From positions 1 to 64,000 of the forward strand of contig NZ_JAHDIU010000003.1 in the NCBI RefSeq assembly GCF_019891545.1: a stretch of 64,000 nt of DNA, read 5' to 3'. Shown here piece after piece: positions 9,311 through 16,951 of the stretch (its first letter is position 1; each line of letters starts with the position of its first letter). Under the pieces are notes generated by a model. It saw only the letters and a program-made list of their open reading frames with translations, was not told the origin of the DNA and did no database searches. This stretch comes from Flavobacterium coralii. GTDB taxonomy: Bacteria; Bacteroidota; Bacteroidia; Flavobacteriales; Flavobacteriaceae. Position numbers and translations under genes: made by a program.

Positions 9311-9316
9311 CGGGGG
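9292..9316 (-). terminator. Terminator between convergent genes, embedded in a stop codon
   Basis: The stem is CCCCCGTT (9297-9304) / AACGGGGG (9309-9316) with loop GAGT. On the minus strand it is followed by a T run (9296-9292), so it fits best as the terminator of the acyl-CoA dehydrogenase gene. It overlaps the last codons and stop (9308-9310) of the + strand gene. Confidence 0.85.
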
Positions 9317-9322
9317 CCTTTC

Positions 9323-10465
9323 TTATTCTGCTATTATAGCTCTCGAAATTACTATTTTCTGTATTTCTGATGTGCCTTCATAAATCTGGGTTATTTTGGC
9401 ATCACGCATAAGTCTTTCTACATGGTATTCTTTTACGTAGCCATTACCGCCGTGTATCTGTACGGCTTCTATGGTAGTGTCCATCGCAACCTGAGAAGCA
9501 TAGAGTTTTGCCATTGCGCCGCTTAGGTCATAGTTTAGGTGATTATCTTTATCCCACGCGGCTTTAAGGCAAAGGTGGCGTGCAGCTTCTATCTGTACTG
9601 CCATATCAGCAAGCTTAAAGGCAATTGCCTGGTGGTTGCATATCTCTGTACCAAAAGCCTTACGCTCTTTAGAATATTTAAGGGCAAGCTCATAAGCGCC
9701 TGATGCAATGCCTAATGCTTGTGATGCTATACCAATACGGCCGCCGGCAAGGGTTTTCATGGCAAACTTAAAGCCGAAACCATCTTCACCAATGCGGTTT
9801 TCTTTAGGTACCTTAACATCGGTAAACATTAAAGAGTGCGTATCAGACCCACGGATACCAAGTTTTTGCTCTTTAGCGCCTATTTCAAACCCTGGCATTC
9901 CTTTTTCTACTATAAGGGCGTTTATGCCCCTGTGCCTTTTATCAATATCGGTTTGTGCAATTACAAGATATACATCGGCTGTGCTGCCATTGGTAATCCA
10001 GTTTTTGGTACCGTTAAGCAGGTAATGGTCGCCTTTATCTATTGCTGTTGTTTTTTGAGAGGTGGCATCACTGCCCGCTTCCGGCTCCGAAAGGCAGAAT
10101 GCGCCTATAATTTCGCCTGTTGCCAGCCTTGTCAGGTATTTTTGCTTTTGCTCTTCTGTACCAAAAGTCTGAAGCCCCCAGCATACCAGTGAATTATTTA
10201 CAGACATTACCACAGATGCCGAAGCGTCTATCTTAGAGATTTCTTCCATAGCGAGCACATATGATATAGTGTCAAGGCCGCTGCCGCCATACTTAGGGTC
10301 AACCATCATGCCCATGAAGCCAAGCTCGCCCATTTTCTTTATCTGCTCAGTCGGGAAAATCTGCTTTTCGTCCCTTTCTATCACACCGGGCAGCAATTCA
10401 GTCTGGGCAAAATCCCTTGCAGCCTTCTGTATCATCAGGTGTTCTTCGGTAAGTTTAAAATCCAT
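9323..10465 (-). CDS. Acyl-CoA dehydrogenase
   Basis: This is a 380-residue flavoprotein of the usual family length. It should catalyse alpha,beta-dehydrogenation of acyl-CoA with FAD, the first step of beta-oxidation or branched-chain catabolism. Visible signatures are the FAD/substrate segment CLSEPEAGSD in the middle domain, the WITNGS segment, and the C-terminal IYEGTSEIQKIVISRAI that carries the catalytic Glu region of short/branched-chain members. The chain-length preference cannot be told from sequence alone. It is convergent with the receiver-like gene and shares its terminator. It is divergent from anmK with an 87-bp gap. Confidence 0.93.
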   Translation of the reverse strand: MDFKLTEEHLMIQKAARDFAQTELLPGVIERDEKQIFPTEQIKKMGELGFMGMMVDPKYGGSGLDTISYVLAMEEISKIDASASVVMSVNNSLVCWGLQTFGTEEQKQKYLTRLATGEIIGAFCLSEPEAGSDATSQKTTAIDKGDHYLLNGTKNWITNGSTADVYLVIAQTDIDKRHRGINALIVEKGMPGFEIGAKEQKLGIRGSDTHSLMFTDVKVPKENRIGEDGFGFKFAMKTLAGGRIGIASQALGIASGAYELALKYSKERKAFGTEICNHQAIAFKLADMAVQIEAARHLCLKAAWDKDNHLNYDLSGAMAKLYASQVAMDTTIEAVQIHGGNGYVKEYHVERLMRDAKITQIYEGTSEIQKIVISRAIIAE

Positions 10466-10552
10466 AAGTATATTAGATAAGTTTTTGTTTTATTGTGCCC
10501 AAATGTAACGATTAATTGCTGAATTTTCAACAGGATTATTTACTTTTAGCCT

Positions 10553-11626
10553 ATGAAAAGCGAGAACTATAACGTTTTAGGAGTTATGTCGGGCACTTCG
10601 CTGGATGGTATTGACCTTGCGCATGTTAGACTATCTGTAACCGATAATAAATGGAGCTATGCCATACATGAAGCAGAGACTGTTCCGTATCCTGACGAAT
10701 GGGTTGTGAGGCTTAAAGAAGCAGTTAATTATAATGAAGATGCCCTTTTAGCCTTAGATGATAATTACACCATTTTTTTAGCAGGAGTTATTTCTTCTTT
10801 CATAGTTAAGCATTCATTAAATGATCTTGATGCTGTTTGTTCCCACGGGCATACTGTGCTGCATCAGCCTAAAAAAAGGATCACCTTACAAATTGGCAAC
10901 AAACCTGCATTGGCAAAACTTACAGGATTAAAAATAATTTGTAACTTCAGGATTCAGGATGTGCAAATGGGTGGGCAGGGCGCCCCTTTAGTTCCGGTAG
11001 GCGACAGGCTTTTATTCAGCGATTATGATTTCTGCCTTAACCTTGGTGGGTTTTCTAACATTTCTTTTGAAGATAATGGCAGCCGAATTGCTTATGACAT
11101 TTCTCCTGTAAATACCGTACTTAATTTTTATGCAAACCGGCTCGGCCTGCCGTATGACAACGGGGGCGCTATAGCACGTTCGGGCAGTGTAGTTCCGTCT
11201 TTACTGGATGCACTTAACGGGCTCGATTATTATAAGAAAAGTTATCCTAAATCATTAGGTTTTGAATATGTTAGGGATGCAGTGCTGCCGCTAATGGAAG
11301 AGAGCAGTGCCGGCATTCCTGAAAAGCTGCGTACGTTTACAACACATGTTGCCATGCAGCTTGCAAAAGAGATTTTGACAATTAAACCCGCAGGTAAACT
11401 ATTTATTACGGGCGGGGGCGCTTACAGTAGCTTTCTTATTGATCAATTAAAGACAATGTTGCCTGATGTTGCTGTTGTAATTCCTGACGATAAAACCATT
11501 CAGTTTAAAGAAGCACTGATATTTGCGTTGCTTGGAGTATTAAAGCTCAGGGGCGAAATAAATGTTTTGGCAAGTGTAACGGGTGCACCAAATAACCATT
11601 GCTCGGGTTATATTTTTGAGCCTTAA
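10553..11626 (+). CDS. anmK: Anhydro-N-acetylmuramic acid kinase
   Basis: This is a 357-residue ASKHA-fold sugar kinase. The N-terminal VMSGTSLDGIDLA is the diagnostic AnmK signature. Further motifs are SHGHTVLHQP, the catalytic region FRIQDVQMGGQGAPLVP, and the nucleotide-binding FITGGGAYSSFL near the C-terminus. By family it phosphorylates and opens 1,6-anhydro-MurNAc from peptidoglycan turnover to give MurNAc-6-P. No murQ or other recycling gene is adjacent. The upstream sequence TTACTTTTAG is a near-match to the -7 element. The 3' end shares a TTAA with the stop of the convergent NarL-type regulator. Confidence 0.95.
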   Translation: MKSENYNVLGVMSGTSLDGIDLAHVRLSVTDNKWSYAIHEAETVPYPDEWVVRLKEAVNYNEDALLALDDNYTIFLAGVISSFIVKHSLNDLDAVCSHGHTVLHQPKKRITLQIGNKPALAKLTGLKIICNFRIQDVQMGGQGAPLVPVGDRLLFSDYDFCLNLGGFSNISFEDNGSRIAYDISPVNTVLNFYANRLGLPYDNGGAIARSGSVVPSLLDALNGLDYYKKSYPKSLGFEYVRDAVLPLMEESSAGIPEKLRTFTTHVAMQLAKEILTIKPAGKLFITGGGAYSSFLIDQLKTMLPDVAVVIPDDKTIQFKEALIFALLGVLKLRGEINVLASVTGAPNNHCSGYIFEP

Positions 11627-12303
11627 ATAATGCCTATTTTTTTAATGGCTTCTATAAGTTCATAGTCATCACCACCCTTGCCCTGAAGCAGCATGTTCTT
11701 CATCCTCGCCTTGCGTTTTTCTATGGCACTTAAAGACAGCGGTACATAATTAGGTATATTCTTGGTGAGTATTCCCTCGCTAAGGCGCATTAATATCTGT
11801 TTATCATAACTGTCGAGCTTAAAATTATCAAACACCTTTTCCTTTAACGACTTTACAATTTTATTGCTCAGGTAGGTATCGCCATTTTCAAATACAATTT
11901 TAAAGGCATTAAGAAATTCATCAATATCTATATCGCTCTTGCACAGAATGCCTTGCGGGTTTATTTCTTTAATAAGCCTGTCAACAAGCGCTGCCTCGCT
12001 GTGCATGGTCAGTATAATTATAATACATTCGGGTAATGTATTCTTTATCAGCAGGCCAAGGTCGAAGCCGGAAAATATATTTTTATCAGGATAGGGTGGC
12101 AGGCTCAGGTCGAGATAGGCAATATCAAAGGGCTTTCCTGATTCATTAGATTCCATTATAAGCCTGTAAGCCTCTTCACAATCCAGCGCTTTTGTGAACA
12201 CCAGGTTGTAGCCTTCAAAATTTTCTTCAGACAGCACATTTATATACCCGTTAACTGTCATAGGATGGTCGTCAACGATCAAGATATTAAGGTCCTGCTG
12301 CAT
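11623..12303 (-). CDS. NarL/LuxR-type response regulator
   Basis: This is a 226-residue regulator. The receiver (residues 5-130) has acidic pair D11/D12, acceptor D65 (IAYLDLSLPP), the Thr of IILTMHS and Lys of LCKSD, so it looks phosphorylatable. The C-terminal ~60 residues form a weak LuxR/GerE-like HTH (DKQILMRLSEGILTKNIPNY, then LSLSAIEKRKARM). By family, partners are HisKA_3 kinases, and such a kinase (TPR type) is encoded at 13560-15596. It is divergent from the LytTR regulator with a 107-bp shared promoter region that holds an 11-bp palindrome. Confidence 0.88.
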   Translation of the reverse strand: MQQDLNILIVDDHPMTVNGYINVLSEENFEGYNLVFTKALDCEEAYRLIMESNESGKPFDIAYLDLSLPPYPDKNIFSGFDLGLLIKNTLPECIIIILTMHSEAALVDRLIKEINPQGILCKSDIDIDEFLNAFKIVFENGDTYLSNKIVKSLKEKVFDNFKLDSYDKQILMRLSEGILTKNIPNYVPLSLSAIEKRKARMKNMLLQGKGGDDYELIEAIKKIGII

Positions 12304-12335
12304 AAATTAGGTTTAGTTGTCTGGCAAATTTAACA

Positions 12336-12360
12336 AATTTTACGGTTTTACCGTAAAATT
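12336..12360. promoter_or_regulatory. 11-bp perfect palindrome in divergent promoter region
   Basis: AATTTTACGGT (12336-12346), spacer TTT, ACCGTAAAATT (12350-12360). It lies 33 bp from the NarL-type start and ~50 bp from the LytTR start. The first 9 bases recur at 12403-12411, running into the LytTR start codon. A candidate operator for one or both regulators; inferred. Confidence 0.5.
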
Positions 12361-12410
12361 AACATTTCAATAATTTCTAATTTGCAAAAAAATTTTTTCA
12401 AAAATTTTAC

Positions 12411-13136
12411 GTGCAGTATTCTTACCTTATTATAGATGATAACGAAGCACATGTACAGGAAACCCTTTCGGCATTTGAGGGTTTCCCGGAATATTATTGC
12501 GTAGGTATTGCAGGGAATAAGGCAGATGCAGTAAATAAAATACTGGAGCTGAAGCCGCATATCGTTTTTCTGGAAGTTAACCCTAAAAAGAAAAACACAG
12601 GGCTTTCGCTTGCAGTAATTACAGATCTTTACCAGTACCTCGACAGGCTTCCGTATTTTGTAATACTTACTGCCACGCAAAAATTTGCCTTTGATGCCAT
12701 TAAGGCCGGGGCACAGGATTACCTGCTAAAGCCGCTTGACCGTTTCGAACTGCGCAAAACACTTTTCAGGTTCCAAAAAACCAACCCTGAAACGGTTAAT
12801 GATACTATTTGTATTCGCTCTTATGGTGACTACCAGTTCATATCGTTACATGATATAGTTTACCTGCAGGCAGATAATAACACTACCGACTTTTATCTTA
12901 CCAGCGGCAGGAAACTCACGGCCTATAAAACGCTTAAGCATTATGAAGCTAATTTGCCATTATTCTTTTATCGCATACATAACAGTTATATTGTAAATAG
13001 CAACCATGTGTCGAGAATAAATACAGGCAAATCGTTATGCTACCTTAATAACGGTGAAGTATCTATCTCTTTTTCCAAAACTTTCAAGGACAACATAGAT
13101 ACGATTATACGAAAAATAGCTCCTGAATATTTATAA
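12411..13136 (+). CDS. LytTR response regulator with Glu at the phospho-acceptor position
   Basis: This is a 241-residue regulator starting at GTG. The receiver (residues 4-120) keeps acidic D9/D10, the Thr of ILTATQ and Lys of LLKPLD, but the acceptor position reads VFLEVNP, so E55 stands where Asp is normal; the DNA is clear (codon GAA). The C-terminal ~100 residues are a LytTR DNA-binding domain (IVYLQADNNTTDFYL, FYRIHNSYIVN, ISFSKTF). In other families Glu can mimic the phosphorylated state, so this one may be always on or need no kinase; that is inference. It sits between a NarL-type regulator and a lipoprotein/TPR-kinase pair. Confidence 0.93.
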   Translation: MQYSYLIIDDNEAHVQETLSAFEGFPEYYCVGIAGNKADAVNKILELKPHIVFLEVNPKKKNTGLSLAVITDLYQYLDRLPYFVILTATQKFAFDAIKAGAQDYLLKPLDRFELRKTLFRFQKTNPETVNDTICIRSYGDYQFISLHDIVYLQADNNTTDFYLTSGRKLTAYKTLKHYEANLPLFFYRIHNSYIVNSNHVSRINTGKSLCYLNNGEVSISFSKTFKDNIDTIIRKIAPEYL

Positions 13137-13326
13137 AAAGGCTATTGACCACGAAAATCAGTCGAGTTACTCGCAGACTTGGGTAATCTACAAAACACCT
13201 TGTAAATCATGGTGATAGCCTGATTTATGCCCCTATATTTGTATCAGAAATAACAACTGCAGTGTTATTCTAAAAACGAGAAAAAATTGAATATAACACA
13301 CATCTGACACAAAAATTTTGAATATC

Positions 13327-13491
13327 ATGAAAAAAAATCTTCTTATCTTAGGTTTAGTAGCTTTCTTAGGTCTTTCTGCTGTATCATGCTCTGCTGACGA
13401 CAGTTATGTAAATGATGATTCTCAGTCGAATTATATACCGCCGGTAGATAACGGTGATAAAGAGTTCCCTAAACCACCAATGAAACCGTAA
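13327..13491 (+). CDS. Small lipoprotein, 54 residues
   Basis: The start is MKKNLLILGLVAFLGLSAVS, followed at once by Cys21, which fits a type II (lipoprotein) signal: positive n-region, hydrophobic core, lipobox SAVSC. The mature part is only ~34 residues, acidic and Pro-rich (SADDSYVNDDSQ, then PKPPMKP). A perfect -7 box TATATTTG is at 13234-13241. No family is recognised. It precedes the TPR kinase gene and could feed that sensor or simply be co-located. It ends 26 bp before a long inverted repeat. Confidence 0.75.
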   Translation: MKKNLLILGLVAFLGLSAVSCSADDSYVNDDSQSNYIPPVDNGDKEFPKPPMKP

Positions 13492-13517
13492 CTAAAAAGT
13501 TATTATAAAATATATTA

Positions 13518-13558
13518 TTTTTGAGGGCAATGGTACTGATAACCATTGCCCTCAAAAA
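13518..13558. repeat. 17-bp perfect inverted repeat ahead of TPR kinase gene
   Basis: The arms TTTTTGAGGGCAATGGT (13518-13534) and ACCATTGCCCTCAAAAA (13542-13558) are perfect complements around a 7-base loop. The T run is 5' and the A run 3', so on neither strand does a T tract follow the stem. It is therefore not a standard intrinsic terminator, though a stem this long could still stop or process transcripts. A TATTTTTG (-7-like) at 13516-13523 overlaps the left arm. The kinase start TTG (13560) follows directly. Confidence 0.7.
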
Positions 13559-13559
13559 T

Positions 13560-15596
13560 TTGAATACATTCTTAAAAATACTACTTCTTTTTGTTCTTGC
13601 GCTTATTGCGGTGCATTGCAACTCGCCCGAAAGAAAAGCACAGTTTAAAACAAAAGCAGGCAGTTATCTTGATAAATCACAAAGTCCCGAACTTTCTGCC
13701 GAGCAGCAGATTGATTATATAGATTCGGCTTATGCCGAGTTATCTTCAGGAAACCAGATAGATTCTTTAACGCAATTTTTATACAGGCGCACAATTGCTG
13801 CTTATTACAACCAGCAGCGCTATGACAGGGCTATAGCCGTGGGTACAAAAGCCTATAATCTTGCTGAAGAAGCAGGAGACACGCTTGCAATGGCCGACAT
13901 GCTGTACCGGAAAGGCGAAGTTTATTTTGCACAGGGCCTTAATGACACTGCTTTTATTTTTTATGACCAGGCAGAAAAGCTGTACCAAAAAATAGGCAGT
14001 GATGAAAATAAAGGTGAAATACTGCTTAACAAAGCTTTTATATATTATTATATTGGTGAATATGTTCTAAGTGAGGTTAAAGGTATACAGGCACTTACAA
14101 TACTTCAGAATCAGGATAAAACAATGGCTGTTTATAGTGGTAACAATCTTATTGCCACATCTCTTGAAGAGCAGAACAACACAGAAGAGGCTATGGCTTA
14201 CTATAACAAAGCCCTAAAGCTGTTAGGTAAGCTTAAAGAAGAAGGATATCCTGCTTCACTGATAGATTATTACCGTGCTTCTACATATAATAATATGGGC
14301 GGCGTATATATAAAAGAAGAGGAATATGCCGATGCAATTTCGTTATATACAGAGGCCTTGGAGTATGACGTTATTAAGACCGATTATCCGCCTTTATATG
14401 CGAAGCTCCTTAATAACCTTGCATATGCTAAGTTTAAACTTGGCGACCATAAAAACCTGCCCGAACTGTTTTTCAGGTCGCTAAAAATTCGTGATTCTTT
14501 AGATTTACAGGCAGGCGTTGTAGCAAGTTATATTCATTTGGGCGAATATTATGCCTACCAAAAAGATACCGCTACAGCACTTTCTTATTTAGAAACCGCC
14601 TACAAATCTGCCAAAGATTTGAAAAGCCATTTTGATATACTCAACAGCCTTAAATTACTATCAGAACTGGATAAAGAAAAAGGGATATACTACTCCAGCC
14701 GCCGCTTTATTGTGAGTGACAGTCTGGCCGAAATTGCCCGGTCAAACAGGGAAAAATATGCCAGGATAGAATATGAGACTGATAGATTAATGGATGAAAA
14801 AGAAGCCCTTGTAAAGAAAAACAGCTTTATAATAGGTGTTTCGGCAGTTATACTATTATTTATCGCGGCTATATTCATAATATATTATCTTAACTCGCGT
14901 AACAAAGAGCTTTTGCTGGTGCAGGAACAACAAAAAGCAAATGAGGAGGTGTACCAGCTCATGGAAGAGCAGCAGCAAAAAATAGATATGGCCCGCAAGG
15001 AGGAGAAAGACAGAATTGCCATGGAGCTGCATGACGGGATACTCAATAATATTTATGCTGTAAGGCTAAACCTGGAATTTATCAATAAAAAAGCAGATGA
15101 AGAATCTGTAGAGAAACGCAAAGGGTTTATTAAAGAGCTCCAAAGTGTTGAAACGGAGATAAGGGCTATATCGCACGACCTTAGCCGTAATGCAATGCTG
15201 GTTAACCAAAAGAGCTTTGAAAGTGTTTTGGAATATATGATTACATCTCAGAAGAATGATTTCGAAACCTTATTTGAAGCTGATATTGATAAAGATATAG
15301 ACTGGGACAGCCTTTCGGGTATCTTTAAGGTAAACATCTACAGAATAGTTCAGGAAACGCTGCAAAATATAAACAAATATGCCAAAGCAAATTTTGCAAG
15401 GGTAGAAATTAAGGAAGAGGATAAAACAATTGTAATAGTGGTTACTGATGACGGTGTTGGTTTCGATCCTAAAACTGTAAAGGGTGGTATAGGCATCAAA
15501 AATCTTAAAAAGCGTGTAGCTTCTTTAAATGGTACTTTAGATATTACTTCGAAACCCGGAGAAGGCTCTGCAATAAAGGTCGTGTTTCCTCTTTAA
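13560..15596 (+). CDS. TPR-containing sensor histidine kinase (HisKA_3 type)
   Basis: This is a ~678-residue kinase. The TTG at 13560 is preferred because it begins a clean hydrophobic leader (NTFLKILLLFVLALIAVHC) and lies just past the inverted repeat; upstream in-frame starts at 13521 and 13530 lie within that repeat. Residues ~40-370 are tetratricopeptide repeats facing the periplasm, and ~421-445 is a membrane helix followed by a coiled coil. The DHp motif is RIAMELHDGILNN with phospho-His H491. The ATPase domain has QETLQNINKYAKA, DDGVGFD and GGIGIKNLKKR. HisKA_3 kinases partner NarL-type regulators, so the regulator at 11623-12303 is the likely target. Confidence 0.9.
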   Translation: MNTFLKILLLFVLALIAVHCNSPERKAQFKTKAGSYLDKSQSPELSAEQQIDYIDSAYAELSSGNQIDSLTQFLYRRTIAAYYNQQRYDRAIAVGTKAYNLAEEAGDTLAMADMLYRKGEVYFAQGLNDTAFIFYDQAEKLYQKIGSDENKGEILLNKAFIYYYIGEYVLSEVKGIQALTILQNQDKTMAVYSGNNLIATSLEEQNNTEEAMAYYNKALKLLGKLKEEGYPASLIDYYRASTYNNMGGVYIKEEEYADAISLYTEALEYDVIKTDYPPLYAKLLNNLAYAKFKLGDHKNLPELFFRSLKIRDSLDLQAGVVASYIHLGEYYAYQKDTATALSYLETAYKSAKDLKSHFDILNSLKLLSELDKEKGIYYSSRRFIVSDSLAEIARSNREKYARIEYETDRLMDEKEALVKKNSFIIGVSAVILLFIAAIFIIYYLNSRNKELLLVQEQQKANEEVYQLMEEQQQKIDMARKEEKDRIAMELHDGILNNIYAVRLNLEFINKKADEESVEKRKGFIKELQSVETEIRAISHDLSRNAMLVNQKSFESVLEYMITSQKNDFETLFEADIDKDIDWDSLSGIFKVNIYRIVQETLQNINKYAKANFARVEIKEEDKTIVIVVTDDGVGFDPKTVKGGIGIKNLKKRVASLNGTLDITSKPGEGSAIKVVFPL

Positions 15597-15615
15597 GTGA
15601 AAAAATTAAAGAATT

Positions 15616-15642
15616 CACAAATATTAGTTTTATATATTTGTG
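15616..15642. promoter_or_regulatory. Promoter -7 box within a palindrome, upstream of dehydrogenase gene
   Basis: TATATTTG (15633-15640) matches the Bacteroidota -7 consensus 26 bp before the start codon. It lies within the right arm of an inverted repeat, CACAAATAT (15616-15624) / ATATTTGTG (15634-15642), spaced by 9 bases. The palindrome could be an operator; AT-richness makes chance possible. Confidence 0.5.
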
Positions 15643-15665
15643 GCAATTAAACAAAACAACAACAA

Positions 15666-16892
15666 ATGAAAGATTTACTTAGTAAATTCGAAAATAAACA
15701 ACCTGAAATTGTATTTAACTGGAAAGACAGCGAAACTGAAGCAGAAGGGTGGACAGTTATAAATTCTTTACGCGGTGGTGCTGCCGGTGGCGGTACCCGT
15801 ATGAGAAAAGGGCTTGATATGAATGAAGTACTTTCGCTCGCTAAAACTATGGAAGTGAAGTTTACAGTATCAGGGCCGGGTATTGGCGGTGCCAAGTCAG
15901 GCATTAACTTTGACCCTGCCGACCCGCGTAAGAAAGGGGTTCTTCAGCGTTGGTACAAAGCGGTTTCACCACTGTTGAAAAGCTACTATGGTACTGGTGG
16001 TGACCTTAATGTTGATGAAATTCATGAGGTAATACCTATGACGGAAGAGTGCGGTGTTTGGCACCCGCAGGAAGGTGTTTTTAACGGTTACTTTAAGCCT
16101 ACCGAAGCTGACAAAATAAACAGGATAGGCCAGCTTCGCCAGGGAGTAATTAAGGTTATTGAGAACCCGGCTTTTTCTCCGGAAGTAAATAAAAAATATA
16201 CCGTTGCCGATATGATTACCGGTTATGGCGTTGCAGAGGCAGTGCGTCATTTCTATACTATTTATGGCGGAGATGTTAAAGGTAAGAAGGCAATAGTGCA
16301 GGGCTTTGGTAATGTGGGTAGCGCAGCAGCTTTTTACCTTGCCGAGATGGGTGCAAAGGTTATTGGTATTATAGACCGTGACGGTGGTGTTATCAACAAA
16401 GAAGGCTTTAGCTTTGAGCAGATAAGAGAATTGTTCCTTAACAAAGACGGAAACAAGCTTGTTGCCGAAAATATGATTCCGTTTGAGCAGATAAATAGTG
16501 AAATATGGACTGCCGGTGCAGAGATTTTTGCTCCGTGTGCAGCTTCAAGGCTTGTAACAAAAGAGCAGGTAGAAGCCATGATAGCCGGGGGATTAGAGGT
16601 TATATCCTGCGGTGCAAACGTGCCATTTGCCGATAAAGAAATTTTCTTTGGGCCAATAATGGAAGCAACAGACAGCAAGGTCAGCCTTATACCAGACTTT
16701 ATCTCAAACTGCGGTATGGCAAGGGTATTTGCCTACTTTATGGAGAAAAAAGTGAGCATGACAGATGAGGCCGTATTTAACGATACCTCCGAAACTATAA
16801 GAAAAGCAATAGAAAATGTACATGCAAAGAACAGCAGCAAGGTAAACATCAGTCGTACTGCTTTTGAAATTGCATTACAACAGTTAGTATAA
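15666..16892 (+). CDS. Glu/Leu/Phe/Val family amino acid dehydrogenase (probable glutamate dehydrogenase)
   Basis: This is a 408-residue NAD(P)-dependent dehydrogenase. The N-terminal dimerisation/catalytic domain has GGAAGGGTRMRKG and the catalytic Lys segment GPGIGGAKSGINFDP. The Rossmann domain follows with VQGFGNVGSAAAFYLAEMG and IDRDGGV. The family interconverts an amino acid and its 2-oxo acid with ammonia. The glutamate versus leucine/valine preference is not settled by what can be seen; the sequence is shorter than hexameric GdhA (~445). The promoter palindrome upstream hints at regulation. FolC follows 59 bp downstream. Confidence 0.87.
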   Translation: MKDLLSKFENKQPEIVFNWKDSETEAEGWTVINSLRGGAAGGGTRMRKGLDMNEVLSLAKTMEVKFTVSGPGIGGAKSGINFDPADPRKKGVLQRWYKAVSPLLKSYYGTGGDLNVDEIHEVIPMTEECGVWHPQEGVFNGYFKPTEADKINRIGQLRQGVIKVIENPAFSPEVNKKYTVADMITGYGVAEAVRHFYTIYGGDVKGKKAIVQGFGNVGSAAAFYLAEMGAKVIGIIDRDGGVINKEGFSFEQIRELFLNKDGNKLVAENMIPFEQINSEIWTAGAEIFAPCAASRLVTKEQVEAMIAGGLEVISCGANVPFADKEIFFGPIMEATDSKVSLIPDFISNCGMARVFAYFMEKKVSMTDEAVFNDTSETIRKAIENVHAKNSSKVNISRTAFEIALQQLV

Positions 16893-16951
16893 CTTCTTTA
16901 AGAAAATAGTAATTTTAATGGCAGGATTTAAGTTCTGCCATTTTTTTATTT

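Noticed and set aside
12348-12680. 110-residue frame on the minus strand across the start of the LytTR gene
   Set aside because: It is antisense to a clear receiver and promoter palindrome; no family similarity.
13518-13558. Treating the 17-bp inverted repeat as an intrinsic terminator
   Set aside because: The T and A runs are on the wrong sides for both strands; it is kept as an unclassified repeat.
13521-13559. Upstream starts (TTG 13521, ATG 13530) for the TPR kinase
   Set aside because: Both fall inside the 17-bp inverted repeat and give a leader without lipoprotein or membrane character; TTG 13560 gives a clean hydrophobic leader.
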